In this document: positions 1-12,653 of the stretch, in pieces
Position numbering within the stretch: position 1 is the first letter of the stretch
How the letters are laid out: each line of letters begins with the position of its first letter
Assembly: GCA_002900995.3 (NCBI GenBank)
Contig: CM035307.1
Coordinates: 434,001-498,000 of the forward strand
Direction of reading: 5' to 3'
Origin: Ganoderma boninense
Taxonomy: Eukaryota > Basidiomycota > Agaricomycetes > Polyporales > Polyporaceae
Length of the DNA: 64,000 nucleotides
Notes under the pieces: model-generated
Seen by the model: only the letters and a program-made list of their open reading frames with translations
What the model was told of the DNA's origin: nothing
The model's database searches: none
Program-made: the position numbers and the translations under genes

Positions 1-626
1 GGTGGGACGCCGTTGTTGAACTTCGTGAGGACGTCATACGCGCGGTCCAGGACGTCCTTCTGCTGTTCGACGGTGAGCCGCGTCTGTCTCTCGTGTAGGT
101 ACCCATGCAGCCCGCTTTACGCGCACATAATGATAGCGTCAGACACAGCGGACGACGGGGTGGAGAAGGGGTAAGATCCGCGTACATTTCGTGGCCTGCG
201 TCCCTGACGGCGGCGAGTTGCTCCGGAAATGTCTCTATGCTGTGTCCTACACGTGTACGGTGCTGGTGAGCGTTGGTCGCATAGCGCTCGGAGGATTCGG
301 AGCCGGATTACATACCTGGGATGAACCACGTAGTCTTGATGTTGTACTTCGCAAACAGCTTCAAGAGACGGGGGATACCGACTTCGCCTGCGTACATCCC
401 CTGGAATCCGCTGTCGCGGTCAGAGACGCCCCAGCCTCACTGACAAAGACTTACCCTCGACACGTCCGTCGGCGAGTTTTCGGCTCCAAGCGACCCGATC
501 CTAGGAACAGTCAGGTGTGAGTTAGACGTGGCACCAAAGCATACATACTACATAGCACGAAACGACGTACCAGCCAGACGCAGCGTCTGCGTCCACTCCA
601 AAACCAATCAGAGCCTTGCGTGGCAT
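1..626 (-). CDS. Polysaccharide deacetylase (HpPgdA-like CE4 family), 3' end beyond the window
   Basis: The start codon is at 626-624 and the protein begins MPRKALIGFGVDADAASGW. Five exons can be followed leftwards to the window edge, joined at GT...AG introns. They encode IGSLGAENSPTDVSR, the block GFQGMYAGEVGIPRLLKLF, then [20 protein letters not shown] and GLHGYLHERQTRLTVEQQ. The paired Asp of GVDAD and the His residues of HGYLHE fit the metal-binding motifs of NodB-fold (CE4) deacetylases of the PgdA/PuuE-like branch, which remove acyl groups from polysaccharides or hydrolyse related amide bonds. The same exon order and most residues recur in the complete gene at 32427-34206, so the two are paralogs in opposite orientation. 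A TTATATCC box lies about 45 bp upstream of the ATG. The C-terminal part is outside the window. No signal peptide is visible, so a cytosolic location is likely. The natural substrate is not evident. Confidence 0.85.
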
Positions 627-2450
627 CTCGGACGGCATTCCGCTAGTCAGAGGTAGGGAGACTGGGATATAACCAGCCACGAGGCATGCGCCATTTTATG
701 TTCATGCACGCAGGGCAAGGGACACAGGAGAGCGAAGTGCGACCTGAAGAGAAGAGGAGCCGGCCCGAAATCCTCATCGTGTCGCAGGCGGAGCTCTTCG
801 TCCTGCGCGTCGTGCTGTGATAAGGGTGCAATAGGGTGGCCCCGACCCACGGTGGCACTGTTCTGTGAGCTCACATGAGAGATTTCGTGTGGAAGAGTTG
901 GAACTTGTTGGGGCCGATGTCCGAGTCGGGCTCAAGTCGAGGCGCAATGTTGAGGTTCACATGGCCACACGCACCGTACCAGGAGCAAATCTGGGACCCC
1001 TCGAGAGCATTAAGATTTGTCAAGCGGGATCCAGTACATAGGACGGAGGAAATACAGGGCAGGCCCGCCGACGCGTGCTGTGTTGTCGTGGTCGTGTCCC
1101 TCAGGGCCGGCCCTAAACAACGAGGCGCGGGGCCGCCGGGGAATTATACTCAGACTGCCAGCCACGACGAGACCGTGAATGACTAGCTTATGCTCCGCCC
1201 CTTCCTCTCCTCATTAGTCTACTACTCGTGCGTATCTCCATCTTACTGAAGTACTTTGTGCTGTGGAACAGTAATCCCTTACAAAAACACCCAGCTGAAA
1301 GCCCAGGCCCATAGGAATACTTTCTACCGGATGGTCCGTCCCACTCAAAAAACTATCGTGGGCCACGGATCCCCACAGTGACATTTGACTTTAAGGAACT
1401 TATGAGGTGTGATTTAGGTATGTTTGCTCGCTGAGTCATCTCTGTCAAAACATCGCATACCCTTCCAGGCGCAGATCACTCGCCCATCGGCTTCTCGAGA
1501 AAGCTCAGCCAGTTCAGTATGTCCGACGCCGTATCCGTGGTCATTCAGTCTCCTCGTGCTTGGGCTTCGCACACAAGACGCTCTATGTTTGGGCACACTG
1601 TGAGTGAAAGAAGCCATTAATCTCCTCGGCTATAGTATGCCGGATCCGCATCATGGCTATCATCGTTCAAGGCTCAGCCTTCTCGAATGCCCTACCCCGG
1701 CAATCGGCTCCGATCCAGACGAGCTTACGCAGACTGACTGTGTTTGCGTTAGATACCGCCTGAGCAGAACGTCGGATCTCTAGGTCGCATCTCAAAACTC
1801 AGGACCAATCACATTCCCCAGCACGAGGTGCGGGGTAATTTGATAGGCTGCAACATTCTGGACGGCACAGAAGTTCTTCGAGGACCTGTGGAAGTTGCAT
1901 AGGGTGGTCAATTGACGGTTAAATCATGCCGATCACCGTTCAGACCAACTCAATACGAATAGACCCCGGTTCTGCGACCTCGCCTCCCAGATGCCCGGGG
2001 CCTGATCACCAATTCTTCCCGCTTATCCGACATTTTCCCGTGGAACGGCCCCATGACCGGACTGGCGATCCTTTTGAACTGCCGGCATCACTCTAACCCA
2101 TTCAAATGCGTTGTAACTGCTATCTGCTTCCCAAATACATCCACCCAATGTGCGTCTGCGGCTTTCCGCTCTGGTCGTCGAAACCCCGGGCCGTGCACTC
2201 TACCTTCAGTCTTGGGGCCTATGATGCCAAGAAGTCGCCCGGAGATTTCATGGATCAGTGTATGAGACTCTATACTCCGGGTCCTCTTTGTGCTTACACT
2301 CATTTACATGTTTAGCACAGCGACGTGGTATTTATGTTCAACGATGGTCTGTCCGGAGACAGAACGTGCTCTTCTGCGCCCCCCCTCGTCGCTTGCCCTC
2401 TCCGTCCTCGCATCTCTCTCAACGACACTTGACTGGTCGCAAGCAGCGGA
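627..2450. other. Intergenic region, no recognised gene
   Basis: This stretch lies between the divergent deacetylase and the first sugar permease. The open frames here are short, in mutually exclusive frames, and match nothing I recognise. It probably contains both promoters. No repeat or RNA gene was seen. Confidence 0.5.
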
Positions 2451-4396
2451 ATGGCGATCGGCACAAGCGGAAATGATACGCTCTTGCAGCGCTATGTGCA
2501 GGAGGACAACATCCCATGGTACAGGAAGAGGAATCTGTGCCTGCTGTACTTGTTGATGTTCCCTACATGCATCGGCATCGAGATGACCAGCGGGTAAGTG
2601 CATTTTCTGTGACGGGAGACAAAGCTTGATGGCTGACAGATTTCACCGTATTGGAAAGTTTTGACTCGTCTATGATGAACGGCTTGCAAGCGGTTCCAAC
2701 ATGGGACGTGTGTATGTGTCTGCTTTCACCTCGCAGCACATGTCCTCAATTTTGGTGTAGTTTTTCACCACCCACGATCCACCATCCTGGGTCTCCTGTC
2801 CGCACTCTACTCCCTTGGATCCATATGCTCCCTCCCTTTCGTCCCCGTTGTCACAGACCGGCTAGGCCGCCGATGGGCTATCGCATTCGGTAGCGTGATT
2901 ATGATCGTTGGCGCTGCACTTCAGACCGCCTCACAAAATTGTACGTCCTGGACTTCCTCCGCCCTCCCCCACGCAAACCCTGACCTTAGCACATTCACGC
3001 AGTTGCGATGTTCGTCATCGCCCGCTTCCTCCTCGGTTTCGGCATTCCCTTCGCCATCGTAGCTGCATCATCCATGATCGGCGAGCTCGCATACCCCAAA
3101 GAACGCGCGCGCATGGGCTCGCTCTTCAACGCATCCTGGTTCATCGGCGCCATCGTCGCGGCCGGGGTCACGCTCGGCACGTTCCAGATGCCCACCAACT
3201 GGGGCTGGCGCATCCCGTCCATCCTTCAGGTCGTGCCTTCGGTCCTCCAGATCACCTTCATCTGGTTCCTCCCCGAGTCCCCGCGCTGGCTAATCTCGCG
3301 CGGGCGCGGCGAGGAGGCGTACGCGATCCTCGCGAAGTTTCACGCGGAGGGCGACTTGAACTCGGAGTTCGTGAAGCTCGAGTACGCCGAGATCGAGAAG
3401 ACGCTCGAGCTCGAGCGCGAGCAGCAGCAGCGGCAGCGGGGCGGCTGGCGCGCGTTCGTGCTCGCGCCCGGGATGCGCAAGCGACTCCTCATCTGCTCGT
3501 TCCTCGGGCTCGCGACGCAGTGGAGCGGGAACGGGCTCACGTCGTACTTCCTCGCGCGCATCCTCGACAACGTCGGCGTGCACGACGACCGCACGAAGAA
3601 CCTCATCAACCTCGCGATGACGTGCTGGGGCTTCGTCAACGGGACGGGGCTCGCGCTCACGGTGCCGAAGTTGCCTAGGCGCACGGCGTACCTCGCGTGC
3701 ACGGTCTCGCTCACTCTGATCTTCACGGGGTGGACAGTAGCGAGCGCGCGGTATGCGGAGACGGGGAGCCAGGGCGCGTCGAGGGCGGTAATCGCGTTCA
3801 TCTTCTTGTACAGCCCCGCGTACAACATGGCGTTCAACGCCCTCACATACAGTGCGTGTGTCCTGGCGAGATTTTGTGCGAGCGGGTACTGAGAGCGTGT
3901 GTCCTTCGCAGCCTTCCTGGTCGAACTCTTCCCCTTCCATGCCCGCGCAAAGGGCATCGCAGTCTTCCAGTGGTGGGGCCGCGCCGCTGGATTCTTCAAT
4001 CAGTTCGTCAACCCCATCGGTATCGCCAATGCAGGTTCGTCTCTCCCGTTTATTCGACGCCATGACGCTGCTTAAGTTGGGTTATCTGCCGCGTAGGATG
4101 GAAATACTACATCAGTTATTGCGTCTTCCTGCTCTTTGAAGTTGTCTTTGTCTACTTCTTGTTCCCCGAGACCTCGAACCGCAGCCTGGAGGAGCTGGCG
4201 TTCCGTAAGTTCTCAGCCGTCCCTGTGTTGAGCATCGTGCTCACGGACTATGGTAGTGTTCGAGGGCGAGAAGGTACGCGCGGAGCAACAAAAGCGTATC
4301 GACGACGAGATGCATGACAGCAGAGCACCCGCGATCCGAGAAGGGGCAAGCGACAAGGAGAAGGCCCTCCACGTCGACGACAGCAAGCAGCTATGA
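2451..4396 (+). CDS. MFS sugar permease (hexose/lactose permease-like)
   Basis: The ATG at 2451 opens MAIGTSGNDTLLQRYV, followed by WYRKRNLCLLYLLMFPTCIG. Exons can be joined in frame: 2451-2593, 2659-2711, 2761-2940, then from about 3002, with later introns near 3850-3910, 4033-4095 and 4205-4257; the stop is at 4394-4396. Sugar-porter signatures are all present: FDSSMMNG in TM1, DRLGRRWA after TM2, ELAYPKERARMGSLFNASWF, PESPRWLISRGR closing the first half, and PETSNRSLEELAFLFEGEK after TM12. About 12 hydrophobic segments and roughly 520 residues match the family. It is expected to act as a proton-coupled sugar importer in the plasma membrane. A paralog lies at 9990-12364, with a glyoxal oxidase between them, which suggests a carbohydrate or wood-decay neighbourhood. 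The frame is intact across all exons. The exact sugar cannot be told from sequence. Confidence 0.9.
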
Positions 4397-5718
4397 TCGC
4401 TTTCATGACCCTCACGGCATGTATTAGTATTCGCTACGTCTTTCTGTTGTATAACTAGGGAACGCCTGATACCATTACTGATTCTGGTGTTCGAGGCCAG
4501 TGCTGATTCAGGGTACGACCGAATCATATTCAGAGTGTGGACTCCGAGTCCTGTATGACCACCGCCGACACAGCGACTTTCAACCCGAAAAGCTGCATCA
4601 TCCAGTCATTCTACGTTTGTCTGTATTACACCTCATGAATAAAGGTGAATGAGTTGCTCAAGCCTATCCCCGCCGGGCCACCCAGCATTGAGCAGATCTG
4701 TAGACAAAAAGCATAGAGCTGCGTGACTTCAAGTTTTGCTGTTCTATTCTTCCTGTGCGATTCCACGGGCTGCCGCCTCCCTGCTCTGTTTTGCTTATTT
4801 GCTCGTATTCACACCTATTCTTAGACTACTCGCCCTCGCCGCCTTCTTTGGCCGTTCCCTGTCATCTATGCGGTTGTTATGCGGGCGAATTTCCAGTTTT
4901 CCGGCTAGAGCCTACCAGGTAAATACTTGCATTAGTTGTAACCATCGCGTGGCAACGTTGTGGAAAATGCTAAATGGAGATGTAGGTCCATGCTCCACAT
5001 ACTAGTAGCATCCTATGCTCGCGGTTTGTTTCGCAGTCACAGAAGACCTCTTTCGGTCGTCATGCCGAGCTCCCAGCGTAAGTAGTGCATACGTCCCTCT
5101 CTATTCTTGCCTCACTAAGCTCGGCAGGCATCCTTCCCCTGTAGAACCAACATGTCAGCGACCCTTAACTAGTGTTACGCCACCTCTGACAGCTGACTTG
5201 CCAACCGTAGTTCTCGTGGGTGTCGCCACCAGGCATACTTCACCACGAAAGCACTCCATTGCAATAAGCGGCATCCTCAAGCTCAGCGTACCACCGCCTT
5301 GGTCAAGAGTCCCTCCGGCATTCTGCGCTATGTATGCAACTGAGGCACCCGCCAAGCCTTCTCCACTGTGGTGCTGAATGCTGTTACCAATATCATCGAC
5401 GCGGTATCGCACCAGTGAGAGGACCCCTTGCTCAAAGTAGTGCATTGCAGACCACGGCTCATCTTCTCGATGTTCGCTAGGGACATGACCTGAGACCTGC
5501 CCTCTCGACACCCCCCTGTGTTCCCCACTACGCATTCATTCAATGAGTGGTCCGCAAAATAGCCTCATGACGACTCTCAGAGCTGGGGACCTACGTTCAC
5601 CGTCACTCCAAACCTTAACTCTCCAAATTCGATGAGGCAGGTTGGTCTAGTATAAAACCGCAAGAGGGTCGGTGTCTCTAGTTCACGCGTTCGATACTCG
5701 AAGGCGCGTCGAGCCAAA
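4397..5718. other. Intergenic region with the glyoxal oxidase promoter
   Basis: No gene is recognised. A clear TATAAAA box sits at 5651-5657, 62 bp upstream of the glyoxal oxidase ATG. The remaining short open frames lack conserved motifs. Confidence 0.55.
5651..5657 (+). promoter_or_regulatory. TATA box of the glyoxal oxidase gene
   Basis: TATAAAA lies 62 bp before the ATG at 5719, a usual distance for a fungal core promoter. Confidence 0.6.
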
Positions 5719-7604
5719 ATGCGGCCTTTCTTCTCCCTCCTCCCTCTGCTGGCGACCCTCGCTGCTGCCGCGCCGTCTGCCCCCGACGCCCCAGGGTGGC
5801 AGTTCAGCGTGAAGGGCAACTCGGGGATCGTCGCGCTCGAAGCCGTCGTCGTCTCCCCGACGCTCGTCCTCCTCTTCGACCGCGCGCAGAACGACCCGCT
5901 CCAGATCGACGGCCACCCGGCGTGGGGCGGGCTCTGGAACCTCGAGCACAACAACGTCACTGCGCTCGAGGTCGTCACCAACTCGTGGTGCGCCAGCGGC
6001 GCGATCCTGAGCAACGGGACCATGGCGAGTCTTGCCCTCGGGCTGCTCTTGACGACGCCTTCTGGTGCTGACACAAAAATCCCAACCCTGTCGATGACCA
6101 TAGGCGAGCATTGGGGGCGACCAGACGGGCTTCCCCGGGAACTCCGCCATCAAGCCCGGGAACCAGGCGATCCGGCTGTTCGAGCCGTGCACATCCCCGA
6201 CGGGCGAGGGCTGCACGGTCTTCGAGGACCCGAACCTGGTCCTCATCGAGCCGCGGTGGTACCCGTCGTCGACGCGCATCTTCGACGGGAGCCTGCTGAT
6301 CGTGGGCGGGATGCACGAGCAGGCGCACTTCTACAACACGGACTCGGCGTCGAGCTTCGAGTTCTTCCCGCGCAAGGAGCAGACCGCGCGCCCGTCTGCG
6401 TTCCTGCAGCGCAGTCTGCCTGTGAACCTCTTCCCTCGGTATGCACATGCGCCTGACGTATATAGCGAGCACTCGGCTGACTTTCATTTATTTCCGTGCA
6501 GCATTTTCGCGCTTCCGGACGGACGCGTGTTCATGGTGGCGAACAACCAGACCATCATCTACGACGTCGAGGCCGACACGGAAACCATCCTTCCCGACAT
6601 CCCGAACGGCGTGTCCGTCACCGCGCCCACCGACGGCTCCGCGATCCTCCTCCCACTCTCGCCGCCCGACTATACGCCCGATGTGCTCGTCTGCGGTGGA
6701 TCGGTCATCGACCAGACGCTCGAGCCGGGGAACTTCTCGTCGCAGCACCCAGCGTCCTCGCAATGCGCCCGGATGACCATCACGCCCGAGGGCATCGCGA
6801 AGGGCTGGGAGGTCGACCACATGCTCGAGGCGCGCACGCTCCTCGAGCTCCTGCACCTCCCCAACGGGCAGATCCTCGTCACGAACGGCGCCTCAACCGG
6901 GTTCTCCGGCTGGAACGCCGTCCAAAACACCGTCGGGAACTCGAATGCGGACCACGCGGCGCTCGTGCCGTCGCTCTACACGCCCGCGGCGGCGCTGGGA
7001 GCGCGCTTCAGCAACGCGGGGATGCCGTCGTCGGGGATCCCGCGCATGTACCACGCGACGGCATCGCTGACTGCGCAGGGCAACTTCTTCATCGGGGGCA
7101 GCAACCCAAACAACGGGAGCAACTTCACCACGGGGTTCGAGTTCCCGACTGAGCTCCGCATCCAGACCCTCGACCCCCCGTTCATGTTCGTGCCGCGCCC
7201 GAGGATTTTGAGCATGCCGGAGAAACTGGCGTTCGGAAAGAGGGTGAGCGTGCCGATCTCCATCCCGAACGGCCTGAATAGGCGGGACGCGAACGTGCAA
7301 GGTTCGTCCGGTTTCTTGGATCGCAGGTGTTGGACGTGCGGCTGACTGCAGGTGGGGGTGTACGCGATGCCAGTGTCATTGATGGACCTCGGTTCTCGAC
7401 GCACGGGTTCCACGTTGGGGCGCGGCTCGTGTTTATGGACATGACCATCTCGAACAACGGCAAGACGTTGTCGTTTGTCACGCCGCCGAACGGGCGTGTG
7501 TACCCGCCTGGGCCTGCGACGATATTCCTGACGATCGACGACGTAACGAGCGAGGGTGCGATGGTCATGATGGGTAGCGGGAACTCACCGCCGACCCTCG
7601 AATG
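5719..7604 (+). CDS. Glyoxal oxidase-like copper radical oxidase, with a C-terminal frame break
   Basis: The protein starts [20 protein letters not shown], a signal peptide. Exon 1 (5719-6024) ends in [15 protein letters not shown] and exon 2 (6104-6438) resumes [13 protein letters not shown]. The intron between them uses a GC donor (GCGAGT) and an AG acceptor. Exon 3 begins at 6502. The order glyoxal-oxidase N-terminal domain, kelch-like propeller, then C-terminal DUF1929 domain ([15 protein letters not shown] ... [12 protein letters not shown]) identifies the family. These secreted enzymes oxidise aldehydes and make H2O2 for extracellular peroxidases in wood decay. The Cys of NSWCASG is the expected Tyr-Cys cofactor cysteine; RWYPSSTRI and MYHATA are the conserved copper-site neighbourhoods. 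After MDLG at about 7390 the frame shifts by one: CTCGGTTCTCG appears to lack one T needed to reach FSTHGFH. This could be a mutation or a homopolymer error. Fragments of paralogs lie at 27265 and 51643. Confidence 0.85.
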
Positions 7605-9989
7605 AAGGAGGAAGGGGACGAACACCTGCGTTGATTGATTGGCCTGTAGGTTATTATGGTTGGTTTCTCCAGAGAGAGGTTTGTCGCTTGTATTTGTAGC
7701 AGCGCTGCTGCTCCCTCGAGGTCCCATAGACTCTCATTTGACTACAATGTTGGGAAATCGGTTAGAGGTCGGCAGGACAGCGAAAAGCAAGTGTGTTTCG
7801 GTTGACCTGTACGATCGTCGTGGTACAGAGGGAAACGAATAATCACAAAAAAATACAATCGCGCCGCTGTATCGTACTTCGGAAACTCCCGGTGACCAAG
7901 CGCCCGCTGGCCCAAAATCCATGTTTCAACATATAAAGCCTATGAATATTCAAATGTTTGATGTTTAACTAGACGCTATTTCCTGGATAAGTTTCAGGGT
8001 AGGATGGGGAGGAGGAGGAGGGAAGAAAAGGGAGAGAGCAGTTCAAGACCGCACGGACGCCTTAAAACATGTGCGCATCTATCACGTGATCGCGATCACG
8101 GAAGAGTTCCTGGCATGGATTATTGGCGGCGCTGCAAAACACCTGGCAGAGGTTTGCTCTGCACCACCATCATCATCATTCGCAAACCCTCTTGCCACAT
8201 CCTCACCCTCCACGCCTGACCGAGCATACTCGATATCTGTTCTGCTTCTAGTCCTTGTGTGCTCTCTGTCTTCATCGGCATTTACCTCCATACTACCCCC
8301 CGCGAGGACAGAAAGCACGCCTCCGCGTAACCGTGCCAACTGGAGGACATGGCAGATTTACAAAGCTCAGGTAAAATTTTGGTCCAGTATCATTCCGAAT
8401 AAACACCATCATAAGATTGAAGGTGGGGTTGCCAACCAACATCCGCGCATACAGTCACGTATGCCAAGGCAATTCCCGCTTCCTCCCACCGCAAAACCTC
8501 GTCGTCAACGCCATCTCTTTCGGAGGGCACAGAAGGACGTGCCATGATGCAACGTAAAGCTGCATTTTTTCATGCAGATGAAGGTTTCTCATAAACTCAT
8601 GTCTTTGCAGAGCGTCCCGACCTCCTCGCAAAAATGGTCAGTCTATGACTATGGGCGTCGCATTCTTACAGTGGAATTTTAGGCTGCCGCTGCCGCTTTG
8701 ATCCTTCTCGAGAACAGAAGGCAAAAACGGCTTGCGGCTACAAGATCTTCGACGCAAGACGACGCCACTCCGAAAACGTGTCGATCATCACCATCTCACG
8801 ACTCCTCATCTCTCTCCCATCACTACGCCCTTCGAACTCCTCGCACTTCTGGACTGCCTATGTCGCCATTCTCTGAACGCAGCGCGATGCGATTTTCCGA
8901 CGTCGATGACCTCCTTTTGGTGCTCACCGAACCGTACCTAATGGAGTGGTGTCTCCAATGAGTGGTGAGCGAATAGCCTTGCCCTCCGAAGCTCAATGTA
9001 TCAAGCTTTCCCGTCAGGGGGTTCATACGATGGACATTCTCCTTGGACTCTGGCTCGTACATGAGCTGTCTCACCATATACAGCTTTGTACACTTGCTAC
9101 CGGCGGTCAACATGGACCTTTATCTTTTGGACAGCAAACTTGAAGTCGCCCGATATCCTATATCGAACTGAGGTGACCAGAGTACATGGGATGTTGGTGG
9201 TTGCCATTTCGGAAGTCCCATCCAAGGGAGAAGGGTTGTGACCTATTCAAGCCGAGAAAACTTGAACTCTACGTGCACCCTTACGTCTGCGGCACAGAAG
9301 GCGCCAAGAAACGGGAGCGGCGCTGATGTAGCTAGACCTCCACCCAATGGAATGGGCTAGAGCTACTTACCTCGCCCGGTTGCGTGGGTCAACATGACCT
9401 CAGTTTTTGCCAGCGAAGGGTATTCCGAAGGTGATGGTGAGTACAAGGACCATGTTGATGCGAACTGTGCTGATACCAACACTCTGCACTGACTTCGAGC
9501 GAGGATTCCCTCTGGTGCGAAGTAGGCTCCATTTCACCGTTCGTTGCGCTCGTTCAATGCCGTCAGGGCTATGTCACGGCTCAGGTACCATGCGTTCTCC
9601 AAAGTCACCTGTCCAAGACAAGAGGCGTTATGGCGCTCGCCCATCGTCGAAACGAGCGGCGCGCCAAGTGGCCCGGGAAATCCGGCGGACGATGACCGAT
9701 ATCGAGGTCACTCGCCCACAACCGTTCGCTGCCAAGCCATATCCAACGCTCTGATTTCCCCTCCATCGCGCTCGCCGAAGGACGCTAGGACTTCCTCGTG
9801 CACCCGATCTCTCATGCCGGCATCCTTTCGTCGGTTCAGCATGCAGGTCTTGATACCATTCGACTCCCTGGCGCGCATAGCTTATAAGATATCTCCCATG
9901 AGCCCGCCACGCGCTCGTGGACCGCGTTCGCAACGCATCCCCACATCTCTCGGGCTCCATCCACCCTTGCCTAGGCTTGACAAGCAGCT
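7605..9989. other. Intergenic region, no recognised gene
   Basis: About 2.4 kb separates the glyoxal oxidase from the second sugar permease. Open frames are short, and none has a domain I recognise on either strand. A TATAAG box at 9883-9888 lies 102 bp before the next ATG. The middle part may hold unrecognisable gene remnants. Confidence 0.45.
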
Positions 9990-12364
9990 ATGGCCGATGC
10001 GAAACGCGACAGCTACGAGGAGAACGTGAAGGAGCGCATCGATTCCCCGACGAGCGCGAGTGAGGACCAGGGTGACAGGATCGAAGACACGCTCTACAAT
10101 GCGGACCTCAAGGCTGCCATCGACGATACCAAGCTCGACCCATGGAGCAGCCGTGCCATCTCGCTCTACTTCATATGCATGGTCGGGTTCTTGAACGCGG
10201 TCTCGTCGGGTGCGTGGTCCGTGCCCCTCCGTGCCACTAGCTATTTCGCGCTTCCCTCCCCTTGACCGTGATCGTCGCGTCCACAGGTTTCGACGGGTCG
10301 CTCATGGGCGGCATCAACGCCATGGACCAGTACCTGCAGTACTTCCACTACAAGGAGGTCGGCGCGAGCACCGGTATCAGTGAGTACTTAGCACTTATCT
10401 CCCCCCTTCCCCCGGGCCCGACCGCCATCCCACCCTCCCCCCACGCCGGCCTCCACGCTTCTCGACAGACAGATAGTCGCTTATCAACCCCCTCCCCCCC
10501 TTCACCTCTCCCTCGTCTCTTCCTCCTTTACCCAGTCTTCCTCATCTACGTCGCGGGCAACTGCGCGGGGGCGTTCTTCGCGGGGCCCGCGAGCGAGCGC
10601 TTCGGGCGGCGCGCGGGCATGTTCATCGGCGGGGCGATCATCCTCCTCGGCGCGTCGGTGGTCACCGGCGCGCAGAGCCGCGCGATGTTCCTCGGGGGCC
10701 GCTTCGCGCTCGGGTTCGGCATCGCGATCAGCACGACCGCCGCGCCGACGTGGGTCACCGAGCTCGCGCCCGCGAACTGGCGGGGCCGCCTGGGCGCGAT
10801 GTACAACTCGTGCTTCTTCGTCGGCGCCATCCCCGCGACGGGCATCATGGTCGGCACGCAAACGATGGATAGTACGTGGGCGTGGAGGCTGCCGCTCATA
10901 CTCCAAGTGCGTCGCAAGTCGTCTGCTCTGCTTCCCCGGTGTGCGAATAAAGGTCGATACAAGTTTCGAGTTTCGAGGTTGGGGCTCCGGACTGTCGCTT
11001 GGCACGCTACCCGCCGCCTCCGACTCCGATACCTTGCACGGACACAAGTATGATACCGACGCCGAGGCTGACGCGGCCTCTTCCCTCTCCAGGTCGTGCC
11101 ACCAGTCATCGTGATGTCCTGCGTCTGGTTCTGCCCAGAGTCGCCCCGGTGGCTCGTCTCGCGCGGACGCGTCGAGGAGGCGCGTGCGGTCATGATCAAG
11201 TACCACTCGAACGACGGCACGACGAACCCGCTCATCGAGCTCCAGCTCAGGGAGTTCAAGGAGATGATCGAGGTCCGCAAGATGGAGCCCGTGTGGGACT
11301 ACTCGTCCCTCGTCGCCACCGCCAACGCGCGCTGGCGCACCCTCGCCCTCGCCCTCATGTGCATCAACGGCCAGCTCGCGGGCAATGGCGTGAGTGTTGC
11401 CCCCACATTGTGCCCGCTCGCCGTTCGATCGCACCCTAGACAATTGACGTTGACGAAACCCCCCACTCCCCGCCCGCAGCTGATCACGTACTTCCTGCCC
11501 ACCGTGCTCGCCAACGCAGGCGTGACCTCGACGCACACGCAGCTGCTCTACAACTTCGCGAACAACATCCTCTCCTGCTTCGGCGCGTTCGCGGGCGCGC
11601 TCGTCACGGACCGCCTCGACCGCCGCCCGCGGCTGTACCTCGGCGCGCTCGCGCTCGCGGCGCTGCTCGCGATCGTGGCCGCGCTCTCGAGCCGCTTCGG
11701 CGCGAGGGGCAACACGGACGTGGATGGGGCGCACGCGACGATCACGTTCATCTTCCTCTTCGGCATCGTGTACAGCTTCACGTACACGCCCCTCCAGGCG
11801 CTCTACTGCGCCGAGGTCATGGACCAGAAGACGCGCGCAAAGGGCATGGGCGGTGCGTCGTCTCTCCCTTTCTCCCTCCCCCACTCTCCCTTGTCTCCCT
11901 TTCTTGCCTTCTCCTTATGCCTCCAGACCCACCCCCTCCCGCTCCCACTCCTCACCTCTCCACGCTCCTCCCCTGCCGGTTGACCTTCGAGCCTAACTAA
12001 CTACCCTCCCTCTCCCCACCCTCTACTCGAACAAACAGTGCACATCCTGATCTCGAACATCGCCGGCTTCGTGAACACGTTCGCGAACGCGGTCGGGCTC
12101 GAGCGCTGGGGCTACCGCTACTACTTCGTCTTCGTCGTCTGGAACGTCTGCGCCGCCGCCCTCTGGTTCCTCTTCGCCGTCGAGACCCGCGGCCGCACCC
12201 TCGAGGAGCTCGACGCGCTCTTCAGCCAGCCCTGGCCCGCCATGGCCTCCGCCCACGCGCGCAGGGGCAGGGGCAGAGTCCCCGCGCCGACTCCGGCTGG
12301 GAAGCTGAAGGGTGGCCAGGGGGTGGTAGCGGAAGACGTCAGCGACGAGAAGGGCGGCGCGTGA
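9990..12364 (+). CDS. MFS sugar permease (second copy)
   Basis: The ATG at 9990 opens MADAKRDSYEENVKERIDS, a hydrophilic acidic N-terminus, followed by LDPWSSRAISLYFICMVGFL. Exons join in frame: 9990-10209, 10287-10379, from 10536, then acceptors near 11095, 11480 and 12038; the stop is TGA at 12362-12364. Sugar-porter signatures are GFDGSLMGGINAM, ERFGRRAG, ELAPANWRGRLGAMYNSCFF, PESPRWLVSRGR and VETRGRTLEELDALF. It is predicted to import a sugar across the plasma membrane. It is a paralog of the permease at 2451-4396, but introns differ in position and size (the one near 10380-10535 is pyrimidine-rich and about 156 bp), so the duplication is not recent. The C-terminal tail is basic and glycine-rich. 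The reading frame is intact throughout despite many GC homopolymers. Confidence 0.9.
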
Positions 12365-12439
12365 TCTTTGAACTTGAATTTGCTGCCCTGTAACCGGCCT
12401 CCGGAAGGAGGTCTGAAAGCGCTCTTGTCCGGGACTTGA

Positions 12440-12653
12440 CAGCTGTTTGCATAACGATAGGCCCCTCGGGTGCCTTTTACGCACAAGGGCGGACCTTCAA
12501 GTTCGGACACCGAAGGGGTCCCATCAACGCAGAAAGCTGCTGGGACTTAAATATTGAATCAGCGATGTAGCCAGATCACTCGGATCATCAAGTTGAGTGT
12601 CCGCCCTTGTGTGTATAAAGTAGCCGAGGGGTCTATCGTTATGCAAACAGCTG
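12440..12653. mobile_element. 214 bp MITE with long terminal inverted repeats
   Basis: The left end starts CAGCTGTTTGCATAACGATA and the reverse complement of the right end starts with the same 20 bases. Similarity continues for about 60 bp on each side (CCCCTCGG, then ACAAGGGCGGAC). Only about 90 bp of unique sequence lies between the arms, so there is no coding capacity. No convincing target-site duplication is visible. A diverged relative sits inside an intron of the P450 gene at 25656-25893. The superfamily is unassigned. Confidence 0.75.

Noticed and set aside
3290..4063. A 257-codon minus-strand frame
   Set aside because: Antisense shadow of the first sugar permease.
10502..11884. A 460-codon open frame on the minus strand
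   Set aside because: It is antisense to the second sugar permease and consists of Arg/Glu/Ala-rich sequence typical of the complementary frame of GC-rich coding DNA. The plus strand has all family motifs.
12440..12653. Transcription terminator hairpin of the permease
   Set aside because: The arms are about 60 bp long and related ends occur in an intron elsewhere, which fits a MITE; hairpin terminators are not a feature of fungal polymerase II genes.
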